Source: Anaerobiospirillum sp.
GTDB lineage: Bacteria; Pseudomonadota; Gammaproteobacteria; Enterobacterales; Succinivibrionaceae
DNA length: 34,666 nucleotides
Assembly (NCBI GenBank): GCA_029258325.1
Contig: JARHZF010000065.1
Span: 1 to 34,666, forward strand
Direction: 5' to 3'
Shown: positions 1 through 8,084 of the stretch, piece by piece
How the letters are laid out: each line of letters starts with the position of its first letter
How positions within the stretch are numbered: position 1 is the stretch's first letter
Notes under the pieces: generated by a model
The model's database searches: none
What the model was told of the DNA's origin: nothing
What the model saw: the letters and a program-made list of their open reading frames with translations, nothing else
Made by a program: the position numbers and the translations under genes

Positions 1-8
1 AATATCTA

Positions 9-1028
9 GTGTTAGTGTACACAATAAAAAGATTATTAATGCTTATACCAGTACTCTTTTGTGTATCTGTATTAGTATTTTTAATCATGCGTGTGTTCTC
101 ACCTGATCCTTCTACTATTGTACTAGGACAACACGCAACATCTGAAAAAATTGCTATATGGCGTGAAGCAATGGGTCTTAATGAACCTATTATTACACAA
201 TATATAACTTACATGAATAACGTTCTACATGGTGACTTTGGTAAATCTTACTTTACAAATTCAAGCGTAACTACAGAACTTTTATCAAGATTACCTGCAA
301 CAATTGAACTTGCTGTCGTTGCTATCATCATAGCTTCTATTATTGGTGTTATTTTAGGTGTTATATCTGCTGTTAAGAAAAATTCAATTATTGATAATTT
401 AACAATGACAGGTGCTTTAATTGGTGTTTCAATGCCTGTATTCTGGCTTGGTATATTGTTAATTATCTTCTTTTCAGGATATTTACAATTAGTACCATCA
501 TCAGGTCGTATTGATACCCTGATGAAACCATATGGTGGTACTGGCTTCTATTTCTATGACACCTTAATTATTGGTGATTATGAAGCTTTCTTTAACGCCC
601 TATCTCATATAGCCCTACCTGGTATAACCTTAGCTGGTTATTCAATGGCTATCATCACTCGTATGACTAGATCTTCTATGCTAGATGTACTTCACCAAGA
701 TTACATAAGAACAGCTAAAGCTAAAGGTTTAAGTCAATATAAAGTTATAGGTAAACATGGTTTCCGTAATGCACTATTACCAATCATAACTGTAATTGGT
801 CTTCAATTTGGTGCTCTTTTATCTGGTGCTGTTTTAACAGAAACTGTATTCTCATGGCCAGGTATTGGTGCATACTCAGTTGAATGTATCTTACGTTCAG
901 ATTTCCCTGTAATTCAAGGCGTGGTTTTAATTGTTGCTTTTATTTTCGTATTTATGAACTTATTAGTTGATCTACTTTACGCAGCATTAGATCCAAGAGT
1001 TAAATTAGGTCAAGAAGGTGCATCATGA
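9..1028 (+). CDS. dppB: Peptide ABC transporter permease, DppB type
   Basis: Inner-membrane permease of a dipeptide/oligopeptide importer; it pairs with the next gene product to form the channel. The protein opens with a membrane helix and carries the permease EAA loop (DYIRTAKAKGLSQYKVIGKH, about residues 233-252) between later helices. The length of 339 aa equals E. coli DppB, and it has the extra segment between helices (TGFYFYDTLIIGDYEAF) that separates DppB from the shorter OppB. The start is GTG at 9 or GTG at 15; the frame stays open to the window edge, so a start further upstream is not excluded. It overlaps dppC by 4 bp (ATGA), which implies translational coupling. The substrate-binding protein is not in the window. 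The family is certain; dipeptide rather than oligopeptide specificity is inferred from length and similarity. Confidence 0.9.
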   Translation: MLVYTIKRLLMLIPVLFCVSVLVFLIMRVFSPDPSTIVLGQHATSEKIAIWREAMGLNEPIITQYITYMNNVLHGDFGKSYFTNSSVTTELLSRLPATIELAVVAIIIASIIGVILGVISAVKKNSIIDNLTMTGALIGVSMPVFWLGILLIIFFSGYLQLVPSSGRIDTLMKPYGGTGFYFYDTLIIGDYEAFFNALSHIALPGITLAGYSMAIITRMTRSSMLDVLHQDYIRTAKAKGLSQYKVIGKHGFRNALLPIITVIGLQFGALLSGAVLTETVFSWPGIGAYSVECILRSDFPVIQGVVLIVAFIFVFMNLLVDLLYAALDPRVKLGQEGAS

Positions 1029-1915
1029 TAGATAGTGTAATGCAAAAGAAAAACTCTCGTTTTTCTGATATGATGGCATCAATAGTCTCAAATAAAGCAG
1101 CATTATTTGGTCTTTGTTTTATCATATTTTTAATTATTATTTCATTAGTTGTTTCTATAAGCGATCTTTTAGGTATCTCAATTCTTCCATATGATCCTAA
1201 TCTTGCTGATATGAACAATACTCTTCAACCACCAAGCATGGAACACCTTTTTGGTACTGATCAATTAGGTCGTGATATCTTATCTCGTGTTATAGATGGT
1301 ACTAAAGTTAGTTTAACTGTAGGTGTATCTGCTGTTGCAATATCTTTAACCTTAGGTACTCTCCTAGGTGCAGCAGGTGGTTACTATGGTGGTAAACTTG
1401 ATAATTTAATCATGCGTTTTATGGATATTATCCTATCAGTTCCATCAATCCTTTTAGCTATCACCTTTATGGCAGCTCTAGGTCGTGGTCTTGATAAAGC
1501 TGTTTTAGCAATTGGTCTTGTATCAATTCCTGAATATGCTCGTATTGCAAGATCTTGCGTTGTATCTGTAAAATCAAATGATTATATTCAAGCAGCTAAA
1601 GTTACAGGTGATAGTAATCTACGTATTATTATGCGTCATATCCTACCTAATATCACATCTCCTATAGTTGTACGTGCAACTTTAGGTATTTCTACTGCTG
1701 TTTTAGATTGTGCAGCTTTAGGCTTCTTAGGTTTAGGTGTACAACCTCCATTTGCTGAATGGGGTGATATGCTAGCTCGTTCTCGTGCTTTTATTTTCAC
1801 TGCACCACATACACTTATCTTCCCAGGTCTTGCAATTACTCTTACTGTTCTTGCTTTTAACCTATTTGGTGATGGTCTTCGTGATGCCTTAGATCCAAGA
1901 TCAAGAAGAAGATAG
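1025..1915 (+). CDS. dppC: Peptide ABC transporter permease, DppC type
   Basis: Second inner-membrane permease subunit of the peptide importer. The 296-aa protein (E. coli DppC is 300 aa) has a cytoplasmic N-terminus, a first helix at about residues 26-48, the OppC-like N-terminal region ending in HLFGTDQLGRDILSR, and the EAA loop DYIQAAKVTGDSNLRIIMRH followed by LPN. The start ATG overlaps the dppB stop codon. The product would dimerise with DppB and dock onto the two ATPases encoded next. No unusual residues were seen. Confidence 0.92.
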   Translation: MIDSVMQKKNSRFSDMMASIVSNKAALFGLCFIIFLIIISLVVSISDLLGISILPYDPNLADMNNTLQPPSMEHLFGTDQLGRDILSRVIDGTKVSLTVGVSAVAISLTLGTLLGAAGGYYGGKLDNLIMRFMDIILSVPSILLAITFMAALGRGLDKAVLAIGLVSIPEYARIARSCVVSVKSNDYIQAAKVTGDSNLRIIMRHILPNITSPIVVRATLGISTAVLDCAALGFLGLGVQPPFAEWGDMLARSRAFIFTAPHTLIFPGLAITLTVLAFNLFGDGLRDALDPRSRRR

Positions 1916-1924
1916 GAGATTATT

Positions 1925-2887
1925 ATGTTACTTGAAGTTGAAAATTTAACTACAGAATTTGCAACAAGACGTGGTAAAGTACAAGCTATTAAAAATGTTA
2001 GCTTTAATATTGATAGAGGCGAAATCTTAGCCCTTGTAGGTGAATCAGGTTCTGGTAAGTCAGTTACATCTTTATCTATAATGCAACTTTTAAGCTCAAA
2101 TGGTAGCATTGTAAATGGCTCTATTAAGTTTAATGGTGAAGATTTAACTAAACTTAGTGATAAACGTATGCGTCACATACGTGGTAATAGAATCTCTATG
2201 ATTTTCCAAGAGCCTATGACATCACTAAACCCTATCTTTACTGTAGGTGATCAAATTCTTGAAAGTATTCTTGAACATACCAAGATTTCTAAAAAAGAAG
2301 CTCATGAAAAAATGCTTCACTTACTTGATACTGTAGGTATTCCAAACCCATCAAAGCGTGTTAATGATTACCCTCATCAAATGTCAGGTGGTATGAGTCA
2401 AAGAATTATGATAGCTATTGCTATGTCTTGTGAACCTGAACTATTAATAGCTGATGAACCTACAACAGCTCTTGATGTTACAATTCAGGCACAAATTCTA
2501 GATCTTATTTATAAAATGCGAGAACAATTTAATGTTTCTGTTTTATTAATTACTCACGATCTAGGCGTTGTAGCTGAAGCTGCTGATAAAGTTTGTGTAA
2601 TGTATTGCGGTCGTATAGTAGAACAAGGTAAATGCTCTGATATATTAAGCAAACCTCTTCACCCTTATACTCATGGCTTATTAAAATCTATCCCTCGTCT
2701 TGATGATCATACTGATAGACTATATATGATCCCAGGTATGGTGCCACCTTTAGAATTAGTTCCAGATGGCTGTGCTTTTGCTGATAGATGCTCTTTATGT
2801 GAAGAAAAATGTAAGGCTGCACTACCTGAACTTAGACAAATATCAGAAGATAGATATGTACGTTGTATAAAGACTATTGGTGCTTAA
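1925..2887 (+). CDS. dppD: Peptide ABC transporter ATP-binding protein, DppD type
   Basis: Cytoplasmic ATPase subunit that powers peptide import. It has a Walker A GESGSGKS (about residues 39-46), an ABC signature MSGGMSQR, Walker B with D-loop LLIADEPTTALD, and an intact H-loop ITHDL. The C-terminus is the oligo/dipeptide-transporter extension, with the PDGCAFADRC core and cysteines in the pattern C-x5-C-x2-C-x3-C plus one more Cys near the end. A good ribosome-binding site (AGGAGATT) lies 8 bp before ATG, and the gene follows dppC by 9 bp. The 320-aa length is normal for DppD/OppD. Confidence 0.92.
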   Translation: MLLEVENLTTEFATRRGKVQAIKNVSFNIDRGEILALVGESGSGKSVTSLSIMQLLSSNGSIVNGSIKFNGEDLTKLSDKRMRHIRGNRISMIFQEPMTSLNPIFTVGDQILESILEHTKISKKEAHEKMLHLLDTVGIPNPSKRVNDYPHQMSGGMSQRIMIAIAMSCEPELLIADEPTTALDVTIQAQILDLIYKMREQFNVSVLLITHDLGVVAEAADKVCVMYCGRIVEQGKCSDILSKPLHPYTHGLLKSIPRLDDHTDRLYMIPGMVPPLELVPDGCAFADRCSLCEEKCKAALPELRQISEDRYVRCIKTIGA

Positions 2888-2888
2888 A

Positions 2889-3866
2889 ATGAGTGATAAG
2901 AAAGAAGTTTTATTATCCATAAAAGATCTTTGCAAGTACTTTGAAATTAGATCTGGATTTTTTAATCAAAATGTAAACCTACTTAAAGCTGTTGATAATA
3001 TAAATATAGATATTTATAAAGGTGAATGCTTTGGTCTTGTAGGTGAGTCAGGTTGTGGTAAAACAACTTTAGGTAAGATGATAGCAGGTCTTTATAAGCC
3101 AACTGCAGGTAGTATTATGTTTAATAATACAAACCTTGGTAAAATATCTGCTAAAGAACGTCGTGCTTTTTGTAAAGATATTCAAATGATCTTCCAAGAT
3201 CCTTATTCTTCTTTAAATCCTCGTATGACTGTTGAGGAAATCATTTCAGAACCAATGCTTGTAAATAAAACTCACGCTAAATCTGAAATGTCAAAAAGAG
3301 TTGAACATCTTTTAAATTGCGTAGGTCTATCATCATCTTATAAATCACGCTATCCACATGAGTTCTCAGGTGGTCAAAGACAAAGAATTGGTATTGCAAG
3401 AGCTCTTGCTGTATCACCAAAATTAATTGTATGTGATGAAGCTGTATCTGCCCTTGACGTATCAATTCAGGCCCAAATCTTAAATCTATTATCAGATCTA
3501 AAAGATGAATTTGGCCTTACCTATTTATTTATTGCTCATGGTCTTGCTGCTGTTAAGCATATTTCAGATAGAATAGGCGTTATGTATTTAGGTTCTTTAG
3601 TAGAAGTTGCACCTAAAGAGGAAATTTATGAACATCCTCGTCATCCTTATACTAAAGCTCTAATTTCAGCTATTCCTGAAATTAATCCAAATAATAAAAA
3701 ACAAAGAATTTTATTAACAGGTGATTTACCAAGCCCTATTGATCCACCTAAAGGCTGTCGTTTTGCCTCTCGTTGCTATCAAAAATGCGATAGATTTGAA
3801 GAGTGCCAAATCTTAGAGCCTTGTGGTAACAATCACTTAGTTGCTTGTAAAAAGCCTCTTGAATAA
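2889..3866 (+). CDS. dppF: Peptide ABC transporter ATP-binding protein, DppF/OppF type
   Basis: Second ATPase of the importer. Walker A GESGCGKT lies at about residues 52-59, the signature is FSGGQRQRIG and Walker B/D-loop is CDEAVSALD. The cysteine-rich C-terminal extension (GCRFASRCYQKC) is present. The ATG at 2889, one base after the dppD stop, gives a 325-aa protein; an in-frame TTG at 2877 inside dppD is a less likely start. The switch loop reads AHGLAAV where the family normally has (S/A)HDL: the histidine is kept but the following Asp is Gly. It is the last gene of the importer operon; no clear terminator separates it from the next gene 46 bp downstream. Confidence 0.9.
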   Translation: MSDKKEVLLSIKDLCKYFEIRSGFFNQNVNLLKAVDNINIDIYKGECFGLVGESGCGKTTLGKMIAGLYKPTAGSIMFNNTNLGKISAKERRAFCKDIQMIFQDPYSSLNPRMTVEEIISEPMLVNKTHAKSEMSKRVEHLLNCVGLSSSYKSRYPHEFSGGQRQRIGIARALAVSPKLIVCDEAVSALDVSIQAQILNLLSDLKDEFGLTYLFIAHGLAAVKHISDRIGVMYLGSLVEVAPKEEIYEHPRHPYTKALISAIPEINPNNKKQRILLTGDLPSPIDPPKGCRFASRCYQKCDRFEECQILEPCGNNHLVACKKPLE

Positions 3867-3912
3867 ATTATATCAATAAACTTTTTTTGAAATTTTATAT
3901 AAAGGAACTACT

Positions 3913-4344
3913 ATGTCTAATCAAGATTTTGAACAAGTTTTCAAAGAGATTTCTGCTGCAGCTGAAACTGGTGATGCTAAAGCAATATTTAACTTAGGTG
4001 TTTTATATACAAAAGGTGAAGGCACTGATGTTAATTTAGATAAAGCATTAGAATGCTTTACTAAAGCTGCAGATAAAGATCTTGTTGAAGCTATATATAA
4101 CCTTGGTATTATGTACTTTGATGGTAAGGGTGTTGAGAAAGATTTAGAAAAATCATTTGCATACTTTATCAAAGCTGCAGATATGAACTATGTAGATGCT
4201 CAAAAATATGTAGCTATTATGTTTGCTGAAGGTTCAGGCGTTGAAAAAGATTTAACAAAAGCTTATGAATACTTCAAAAAAGCAAGTGAAAATGGCGATG
4301 AATACGCAAAGAAAGTAATTGAAGATTTAGAAAATAAAGCTTAA
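3913..4344 (+). CDS. Sel1-repeat (SLR/TPR-like) protein
   Basis: A 143-aa cytoplasmic protein made almost wholly of Sel1-like helical repeats: three full copies of the pattern A-x3-LG-x-(L/M)Y-x2-G-x-G-(V/T)-x3-(L/F)-x-KA-x2-(C/Y)F-x-KAA and the start of a fourth. Such repeats are protein-protein interaction scaffolds; the partner cannot be read from sequence. No signal peptide is visible, unlike many exported Sel1 proteins. The ribosome-binding site AAGGAA lies 9 bp before ATG. It may be co-transcribed with the peptide importer or have its own promoter in the 46-bp gap. It ends at a strong terminator hairpin. Confidence 0.85.
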   Translation: MSNQDFEQVFKEISAAAETGDAKAIFNLGVLYTKGEGTDVNLDKALECFTKAADKDLVEAIYNLGIMYFDGKGVEKDLEKSFAYFIKAADMNYVDAQKYVAIMFAEGSGVEKDLTKAYEYFKKASENGDEYAKKVIEDLENKA

Positions 4345-4361
4345 TTTATTTTTTTATAAAA

Positions 4362-4397
4362 AAAAGGTCAGCTCATAAGGTTGACCTTTTCTTTTTT
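4362..4397. terminator. Bidirectional intrinsic terminator between convergent genes
   Basis: Stem AAAAGGTCA (4362-4370) pairs with TGACCTTTT (4382-4390), followed by CTTTTTT on the + strand. On the - strand the A-rich left flank gives a T-run. It lies between the convergent Sel1 gene and the YwqK-like gene and should stop both. Confidence 0.85.
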
Positions 4398-4429
4398 AGT
4401 AAATTAAAAGCTTTAAAATACTAGATCTT

Positions 4430-5245
4430 TTAATAACACTTTATATCTTTAAAGTTATTTTTAAATTTTTCTAATTTAGCTGTCTTTAAAATAAAATCAT
4501 TTTTACACTTTAAATAAAAAGCCTTATCTTTACTAAAGATTATATAGTACTGCATATCACCATTTACATAGTAATTTGCCCTCCCCTCTCTTAAACCTTT
4601 TTTATAATTTAGCATTAAAGATGGAAGACCATTTGTATCATACTCAAAATAAGAACCTTCTTGTAAGTTATTTTTATAATAACCTTTTGCTTTTATAGAT
4701 CCATTTTTATAATAAAGTTCAAATTGACCATCTTTATTGCCTTTATTGTAAAGATATTTACTCTTTATCTCCTTATTACTATAGTAAGATACAGATAAAG
4801 ATTCTTTATAATTATTTAGATAAAAGCTTTGTTCTTTTAAAATATCATCTTCATAAGTATTATAAAAACCCCTTAACTTACCATCAATAAAAAAGCCACT
4901 TTCTTTTAAAGAGCCATCTAAATTAAACTTTTGAAAGATACCATCTGCTTTATTATGTTTATAATTAACTATGCTCTTTACACTTTTATTATCAAAATAA
5001 GTTTTTAGGACTCCATTTGTATCTTTATATGTATTTGTCATAATAAGAAAACCATCTTTATAATAGTAATTAGTGCAAAAGCTATTATAAAGATCGCATT
5101 CTTTTTTAGTTAAAGATAAATGCTCTATATTTAAATCTAAAATATCTTTATTTTCTACAATAACAGCATCAATATTTGCTAACACTTGAGATGATAAAGA
5201 TAAACAAGACACTATGCAAAGTTTATAAAAAAATCTTTTTTGCAT
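4430..5245 (-). CDS. Exported YwqK/MORN_2-type repeat protein
   Basis: A 271-aa protein with a signal peptide (basic start MQKRFFYK, hydrophobic core, cleavage likely after VLA at about residue 23). The body is a string of about seven short beta-hairpin repeats of the kind YYxNGxIKxKxxYKNNxxxGxxxxY, which match the MORN-variant repeats of the YwqK family. Members are often annotated as 'toxin-antitoxin system YwqK family antitoxin', but nothing next to this gene looks like a toxin and the export signal argues against a cytoplasmic antitoxin. A site AAGG lies 8 bp before ATG. It is monocistronic, and the exact function is unknown. Confidence 0.75.
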   Translation of the reverse strand: MQKRFFYKLCIVSCLSLSSQVLANIDAVIVENKDILDLNIEHLSLTKKECDLYNSFCTNYYYKDGFLIMTNTYKDTNGVLKTYFDNKSVKSIVNYKHNKADGIFQKFNLDGSLKESGFFIDGKLRGFYNTYEDDILKEQSFYLNNYKESLSVSYYSNKEIKSKYLYNKGNKDGQFELYYKNGSIKAKGYYKNNLQEGSYFEYDTNGLPSLMLNYKKGLREGRANYYVNGDMQYYIIFSKDKAFYLKCKNDFILKTAKLEKFKNNFKDIKCY

Positions 5246-5415
5246 ACATAAACCTTATTTCAAAAATAAAAGAGTAAGAAAAATATAAATATGTTTGTAA
5301 GATAACACATAAAATAAGAGGTGCATAATATTAACATCATTTTAAATTTTCTTATAAACAAAATTTAAAACTTGTTAGTTTACTTAAATATTTATTTAAG
5401 TTATATAAACTTTTT

Positions 5416-5498
5416 TAGTCCTTTTAATTTTTGCATTGTTATTTATAATCAACATAGTGCTTTTTTATTTAGAAATAAGGCAAATATTCCATGACCTA
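5416..5498 (-). repeat. Palindromic MITE-like element, copy A
   Basis: It starts TAGTCC and ends GACCTA, with the core TTGCATTGTTATTTATAATC and AACATAGTGC. It is flanked by an exact 6-bp direct repeat CTTTTT (5410-5415 and 5499-5504), as expected of a target-site duplication. By convention here, the + orientation is the one in which the core reads TTTTAAGTAACAAC towards the right end. Confidence 0.8.
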
Positions 5499-5504
5499 CT
5501 TTTT

Positions 5505-5588
5505 TAGTTTATATTATTGTGCCTTGTTTCTTAAAAAATATTGTTTTCTTTTGTGTATAAACAAGGTAAATAAAAACAAATCTAACTT
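5505..5588 (-). repeat. Palindromic MITE-like element, copy B (diverged)
   Basis: It lies 6 bp after copy A. The recognisable blocks are TAGTTT at the left end, CCTTGTTTCTTAAAAAAT in the left arm and TTTGTGTATAAACAAGGTAA in the right arm, aligned in the same order as the other copies. The right terminus is eroded and no clear target duplication remains. Confidence 0.6.
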
Positions 5589-5641
5589 CTACAACAAAAG
5601 TAGATCATAATATTTTTGCCTTTAGATATTTAAAAATAATA

Positions 5642-5723
5642 AAGTTCATGTGAGATTTACGTTATCTTTCATAAGAAAAAAATTATTTTGTTTTAAGTAA
5701 CAACACAAAAATCACAAGACCTA
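5642..5723 (+). repeat. Palindromic MITE-like element, copy C
   Basis: Left end AAGTTCATGTGAGATTTA, core TTTTAAGTAACAAC, right end AATCACAAGACCTA. The flanks ATAATA (5636-5641) and ATAATT (5724-5729) match at five of six positions. Confidence 0.8.
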
Positions 5724-6035
5724 ATAATTCTTTAATTTAAAATTAATACTTCTCTTTATTATGTATAAACCCTATAAATATCGCATATACTACAAAAGTT
5801 TTAAATAAAATAAAGTCTAAGGAACTCTTTTTTAGATTATAAAAATGCTAAAATTTAACTTTTATAAAAAAATCTCTGATTTAAATCTTATTTTTATAGA
5901 TTACTTACACATAAGCTATAAATCTATTATAGTTTATAGTTAGCTAAAACTAACTTTTCTTATCATGTAGTAAATAAAAATACATATTTATTGCTAACAT
6001 TTAACAATGTTTTTGGTTTTATATTGTGTTTATAT

Positions 6036-6662
6036 ATGAATATAATTAAATTTATTGAAGTTTCTTTAAAAGTAATACCTGCTTTTGCTTTTTTTATATC
6101 ATTTAGAATTTATTTTGATATAGTAAAAGCTACAGAGCATTTAGTTATATCAGTACTTATAACTAATTTCATCTACCTTTTAATTTTTAGAACTTTAAAA
6201 AGATCTAATTTAATGATCTTAGGTGGCACTTTACTCTTTGCCCTCCCTACTATATTTTTACAAAATCCAGACTATATAAAAGCAAAAGGCGTTATAGTTA
6301 ATACATGTCTTGCAACTCTTTTACTTTTAGCAAAACTTATCTTTAAGAAAAATCTTTTATCCCTTGTTATACATAAGAAATTAGAGTGTGATGAAAGTGT
6401 TATGAATAGAGTTTGCATTATGTGGGCTATATTCTTATACTTTGCAGCTTTATTAAACTTCTTTGTAGCATTCTCATTACCATCTATCTTTGATTTAGAT
6501 AAAGCTACAGCTGATAATATTTGGGTATACTTTAGAACTATAGGTCCACCTATTATAAATAGCTCTTTTACCTTATTTACAATGCTTTATATTTATAAAA
6601 AAGATAAATTTATAAAGGAAAAAGTAAAAAACTTTTTTAAAAAAGATAAAAGTATAGCTTAG
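6036..6662 (+). CDS. yciB: Inner membrane-spanning protein YciB (septation protein A family)
   Basis: A small multipass inner-membrane protein (208 aa from ATG 6036; E. coli YciB is 179 aa). Family features are the opening IPAFAFFISFRIYFDIVKAT, the LQNPDYIKAKG segment (E. coli FFHDDEFIKWK), the central NRVCIMWAIFLYFAALLNFF helix with VAFSLP, then WVYFRTIG and a basic C-terminal tail. YciB affects envelope biogenesis and septation in enterics; the molecular mechanism is unsettled. ATG 6036 was chosen because it places the N-terminus as in the family; a TTG at 5991 would add 15 residues. No strong ribosome-binding site is visible. It is monocistronic. Confidence 0.85.
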   Translation: MNIIKFIEVSLKVIPAFAFFISFRIYFDIVKATEHLVISVLITNFIYLLIFRTLKRSNLMILGGTLLFALPTIFLQNPDYIKAKGVIVNTCLATLLLLAKLIFKKNLLSLVIHKKLECDESVMNRVCIMWAIFLYFAALLNFFVAFSLPSIFDLDKATADNIWVYFRTIGPPIINSSFTLFTMLYIYKKDKFIKEKVKNFFKKDKSIA

Positions 6663-6727
6663 TCTTTATAAAAGTTTTTAGGTATAAGATTAGATGAAGT
6701 TAAAATAGTACAAGGATAAAAGTTTAC

Positions 6728-6763
6728 AGTAAATGTACTGTTAAAGTTCACAGTACATTTACT
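6728..6763. repeat. Perfect 13-bp inverted repeat
   Basis: AGTAAATGTACTG (6728-6740) and CAGTACATTTACT (6751-6763) are exact inverted copies around a 10-nt loop. A second pair, AAAGTTCAC (6743-6751) and GTGAACTTT (6799-6807), brackets the following 47 bp. No T-run follows, so this is not a classic terminator. Confidence 0.65.
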
Positions 6764-6807
6764 AATTCTTATATATAATTTGTATTGTTTTAATTTAGGT
6801 GAACTTT

Positions 6808-6975
6808 TACATTACTTATTATTTTTTTTGTTACTTAAATTATCATAATTTTTTAGTTCATGGAATATTTGTGTTGTTACTTAAAACAACATAGTATCAT
6901 CTTGTGTAGAAACAACATAAATCTCTCATAAAACAGTTTTTTGTATAGAGCAAAGTAAATCTTATATAAAATACC
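6808..6975 (-). repeat. Palindromic MITE-like element, copy D0, interrupted by copy D
   Basis: The left half (about 6808-6853, core TTGTTACTTAAATTATCATA) and right half (6936-6975, TTTTTTGTATAGAGCAAAG onward) align without gaps to the two halves of the neighbouring uninterrupted copy at 6976-7056; the right halves differ at about 4 of 38 positions. Copy D sits exactly between the halves. Confidence 0.75.
6854..6935 (-). repeat. Palindromic MITE-like element, copy D (nested)
   Basis: Left end TAGTTCATGGAATATTT, core GTTGTTACTTAAAACAACAT, right arm TGTGTAGAAACAACATAAAT. It is inserted in the T-rich centre of copy D0. The flanks ATTTTT (6848-6853) and GTTTTT (6936-6941) resemble a target duplication. 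Confidence 0.75.
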
Positions 6976-7056
6976 TAATCTTTCTTATTTTTGTAATGTT
7001 ACTTAGACTATCATAGTTCTTTTTTGCATAGAGCAAAGTAGATCTCACATAAAATA
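6976..7056 (-). repeat. Palindromic MITE-like element, copy E
   Basis: Left end TAATCTTTCTTATTTTTG, core TGTTACTTAGACTATCATAG, right arm GCATAGAGCAAAGTAGATCT and CACATAAAATA. It is the closest relative of copy D0 and shares its variant right arm AGAGCAAAGTA. Confidence 0.75.
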
Positions 7057-7085
7057 CATGATTTTTAATATTAAAATTGTTGTTT

Positions 7086-7124
7086 TTATATAGGCTTTTA
7101 TTTTAGACATAAAAGCCTATATAA
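7086..7124. repeat. Perfect 16-bp stem hairpin near the rfbD 3' end
   Basis: TTATATAGGCTTTTAT (7086-7101) pairs exactly with ATAAAAGCCTATATAA (7109-7124) around a 7-nt loop. It lies about 60 bp past the rfbD stop. It has no following T-run on either strand, so it may stabilise or end the transcript, but intrinsic termination is uncertain. Confidence 0.55.
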
Positions 7125-7180
7125 GATATTAGAGATATTTATAGATATTATTTAGGACATGCTTTTACAAGATAAAAAGC

Positions 7181-8074
7181 TTAATCTTTAAAACTTGCAA
7201 AAGCTTCACTTACCACTTCATCTAAATAAGATAAATAAGATGGTATAGATATCTCAAATGTATTTAAAAATAAAGAACAATCTAAACTTGAATCTAAAGG
7301 ACGTGGAGCTTTTTGCTTTAAACTATAACTTGGAATTGATTTTATTCTGACATCTCTTTGCAAATAACCAAGTTCACTTGCTTTTTTTAAGATAGCCATA
7401 GCAAATTTATCCCAAGATGTAATTTCACAAGATGTATAGTGATAGATACCAAAAGCACTAAAGTCATCATCTAAAATTTTAGGTAACATATATGCTATAG
7501 CATAAGCAAGTGCTTTAGCTGGAGTTGGATTACCAAAATTATTTGAGACCACATTTATTTCATCTTGTGTTTTTGCAAAATGACAAATCTTTTTTACAAA
7601 ATTATTACCATATTTAGAAAATAGCCAGGCTGTTCTTATTATGATATAACGTCTAGTATTTTCAATTATATTTAATTCACCTTGATACTTAGTTTTAGCA
7701 TAAGCACCATTAGGTGTAGGTCTATCTGTCTCTAAATGAGGACCACGTCCATTTTCAGTAAAGACGTAGTCTGTTGATATATGAATAAGAGGTATACGCA
7801 TTTTATTGCAGGCAATAGCCATAGCTCTTGTAGCTTTGCCATTAACTAAAAAAGCTTCTTCTTGATTATCTTCACAATAATCAACATTAGTAATTGCAGC
7901 ACAATTTATAAAGGCATCTATATCAGTATGTAAAATAGCACTTTGTACACAAGCTGCATCCTTTACATCTAAGTCTTCATGTGATGCTGCAATAACTTCT
8001 ATATTGCATTTTAGTAAGACATCAACTAACTCACGCCCAAGTTGACCATTAGCTCCTGTTATAAAAACACGCAT
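7181..8074 (-). CDS. rfbD: dTDP-4-dehydrorhamnose reductase family protein
   Basis: Extended short-chain dehydrogenase fold, 297 aa. It carries the N-terminal NAD(P)-binding motif GANGQLG (residues 7-13), the STDYVF block with the catalytic Thr/Asp region, the YAKTKYQGE motif (YxxxK active site), and a C-terminal substrate domain ending the usual way for RfbD. The usual reaction is reduction of dTDP-4-keto-L-rhamnose to dTDP-L-rhamnose for surface polysaccharide. The other dTDP-rhamnose genes are not in the window; it instead follows pepT by 10 bp at the end of the macA-macB-pepT transcript, so its physiological substrate is inferred from family only. A site AAGAG lies 8 bp before ATG. Confidence 0.85.
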   Translation of the reverse strand: MRVFITGANGQLGRELVDVLLKCNIEVIAASHEDLDVKDAACVQSAILHTDIDAFINCAAITNVDYCEDNQEEAFLVNGKATRAMAIACNKMRIPLIHISTDYVFTENGRGPHLETDRPTPNGAYAKTKYQGELNIIENTRRYIIIRTAWLFSKYGNNFVKKICHFAKTQDEINVVSNNFGNPTPAKALAYAIAYMLPKILDDDFSAFGIYHYTSCEITSWDKFAMAILKKASELGYLQRDVRIKSIPSYSLKQKAPRPLDSSLDCSLFLNTFEISIPSYLSYLDEVVSEAFASFKD

Positions 8075-8084
8075 TTATTTACTC

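Larger units (their letters stand above)
5246..6035. other. Long intergenic region with three palindromic element copies
   Basis: About 790 bp without a convincing gene. It holds three copies of the dispersed palindromic element (5416-5498, 5505-5588, 5642-5723). The last 300 bp before yciB are AT-rich with small inverted repeats (for example CTATAAA...TTTATAG near 5918-5938) and presumably contain the yciB promoter; none could be assigned with confidence. Confidence 0.6.
6663..7180. other. Intergenic region with nested palindromic elements and hairpins
   Basis: About 520 bp without a gene between convergent yciB and rfbD. In order it contains a long-stem hairpin (6728-6763), an interrupted element copy with another copy inside it (6808-6975), a further copy (6976-7056), and a perfect 16-bp stem hairpin (7086-7124). 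Confidence 0.7.

Noticed and set aside
1636-2109. 157-aa leftward open frame across dppC/dppD
   Set aside because: Antisense to two well-supported genes and spanning their junction; no family features.
4430-5245. Toxin-antitoxin system from the YwqK-type annotation
   Set aside because: The protein has a signal peptide and no adjacent toxin candidate exists.
5416-7056. CRISPR-like array from the clustered repeats upstream and downstream of yciB
   Set aside because: Units are 77-84 bp palindromes in mixed orientation with irregular spacing and flanking duplications, and no cas genes are present; transposable-element structure fits better.
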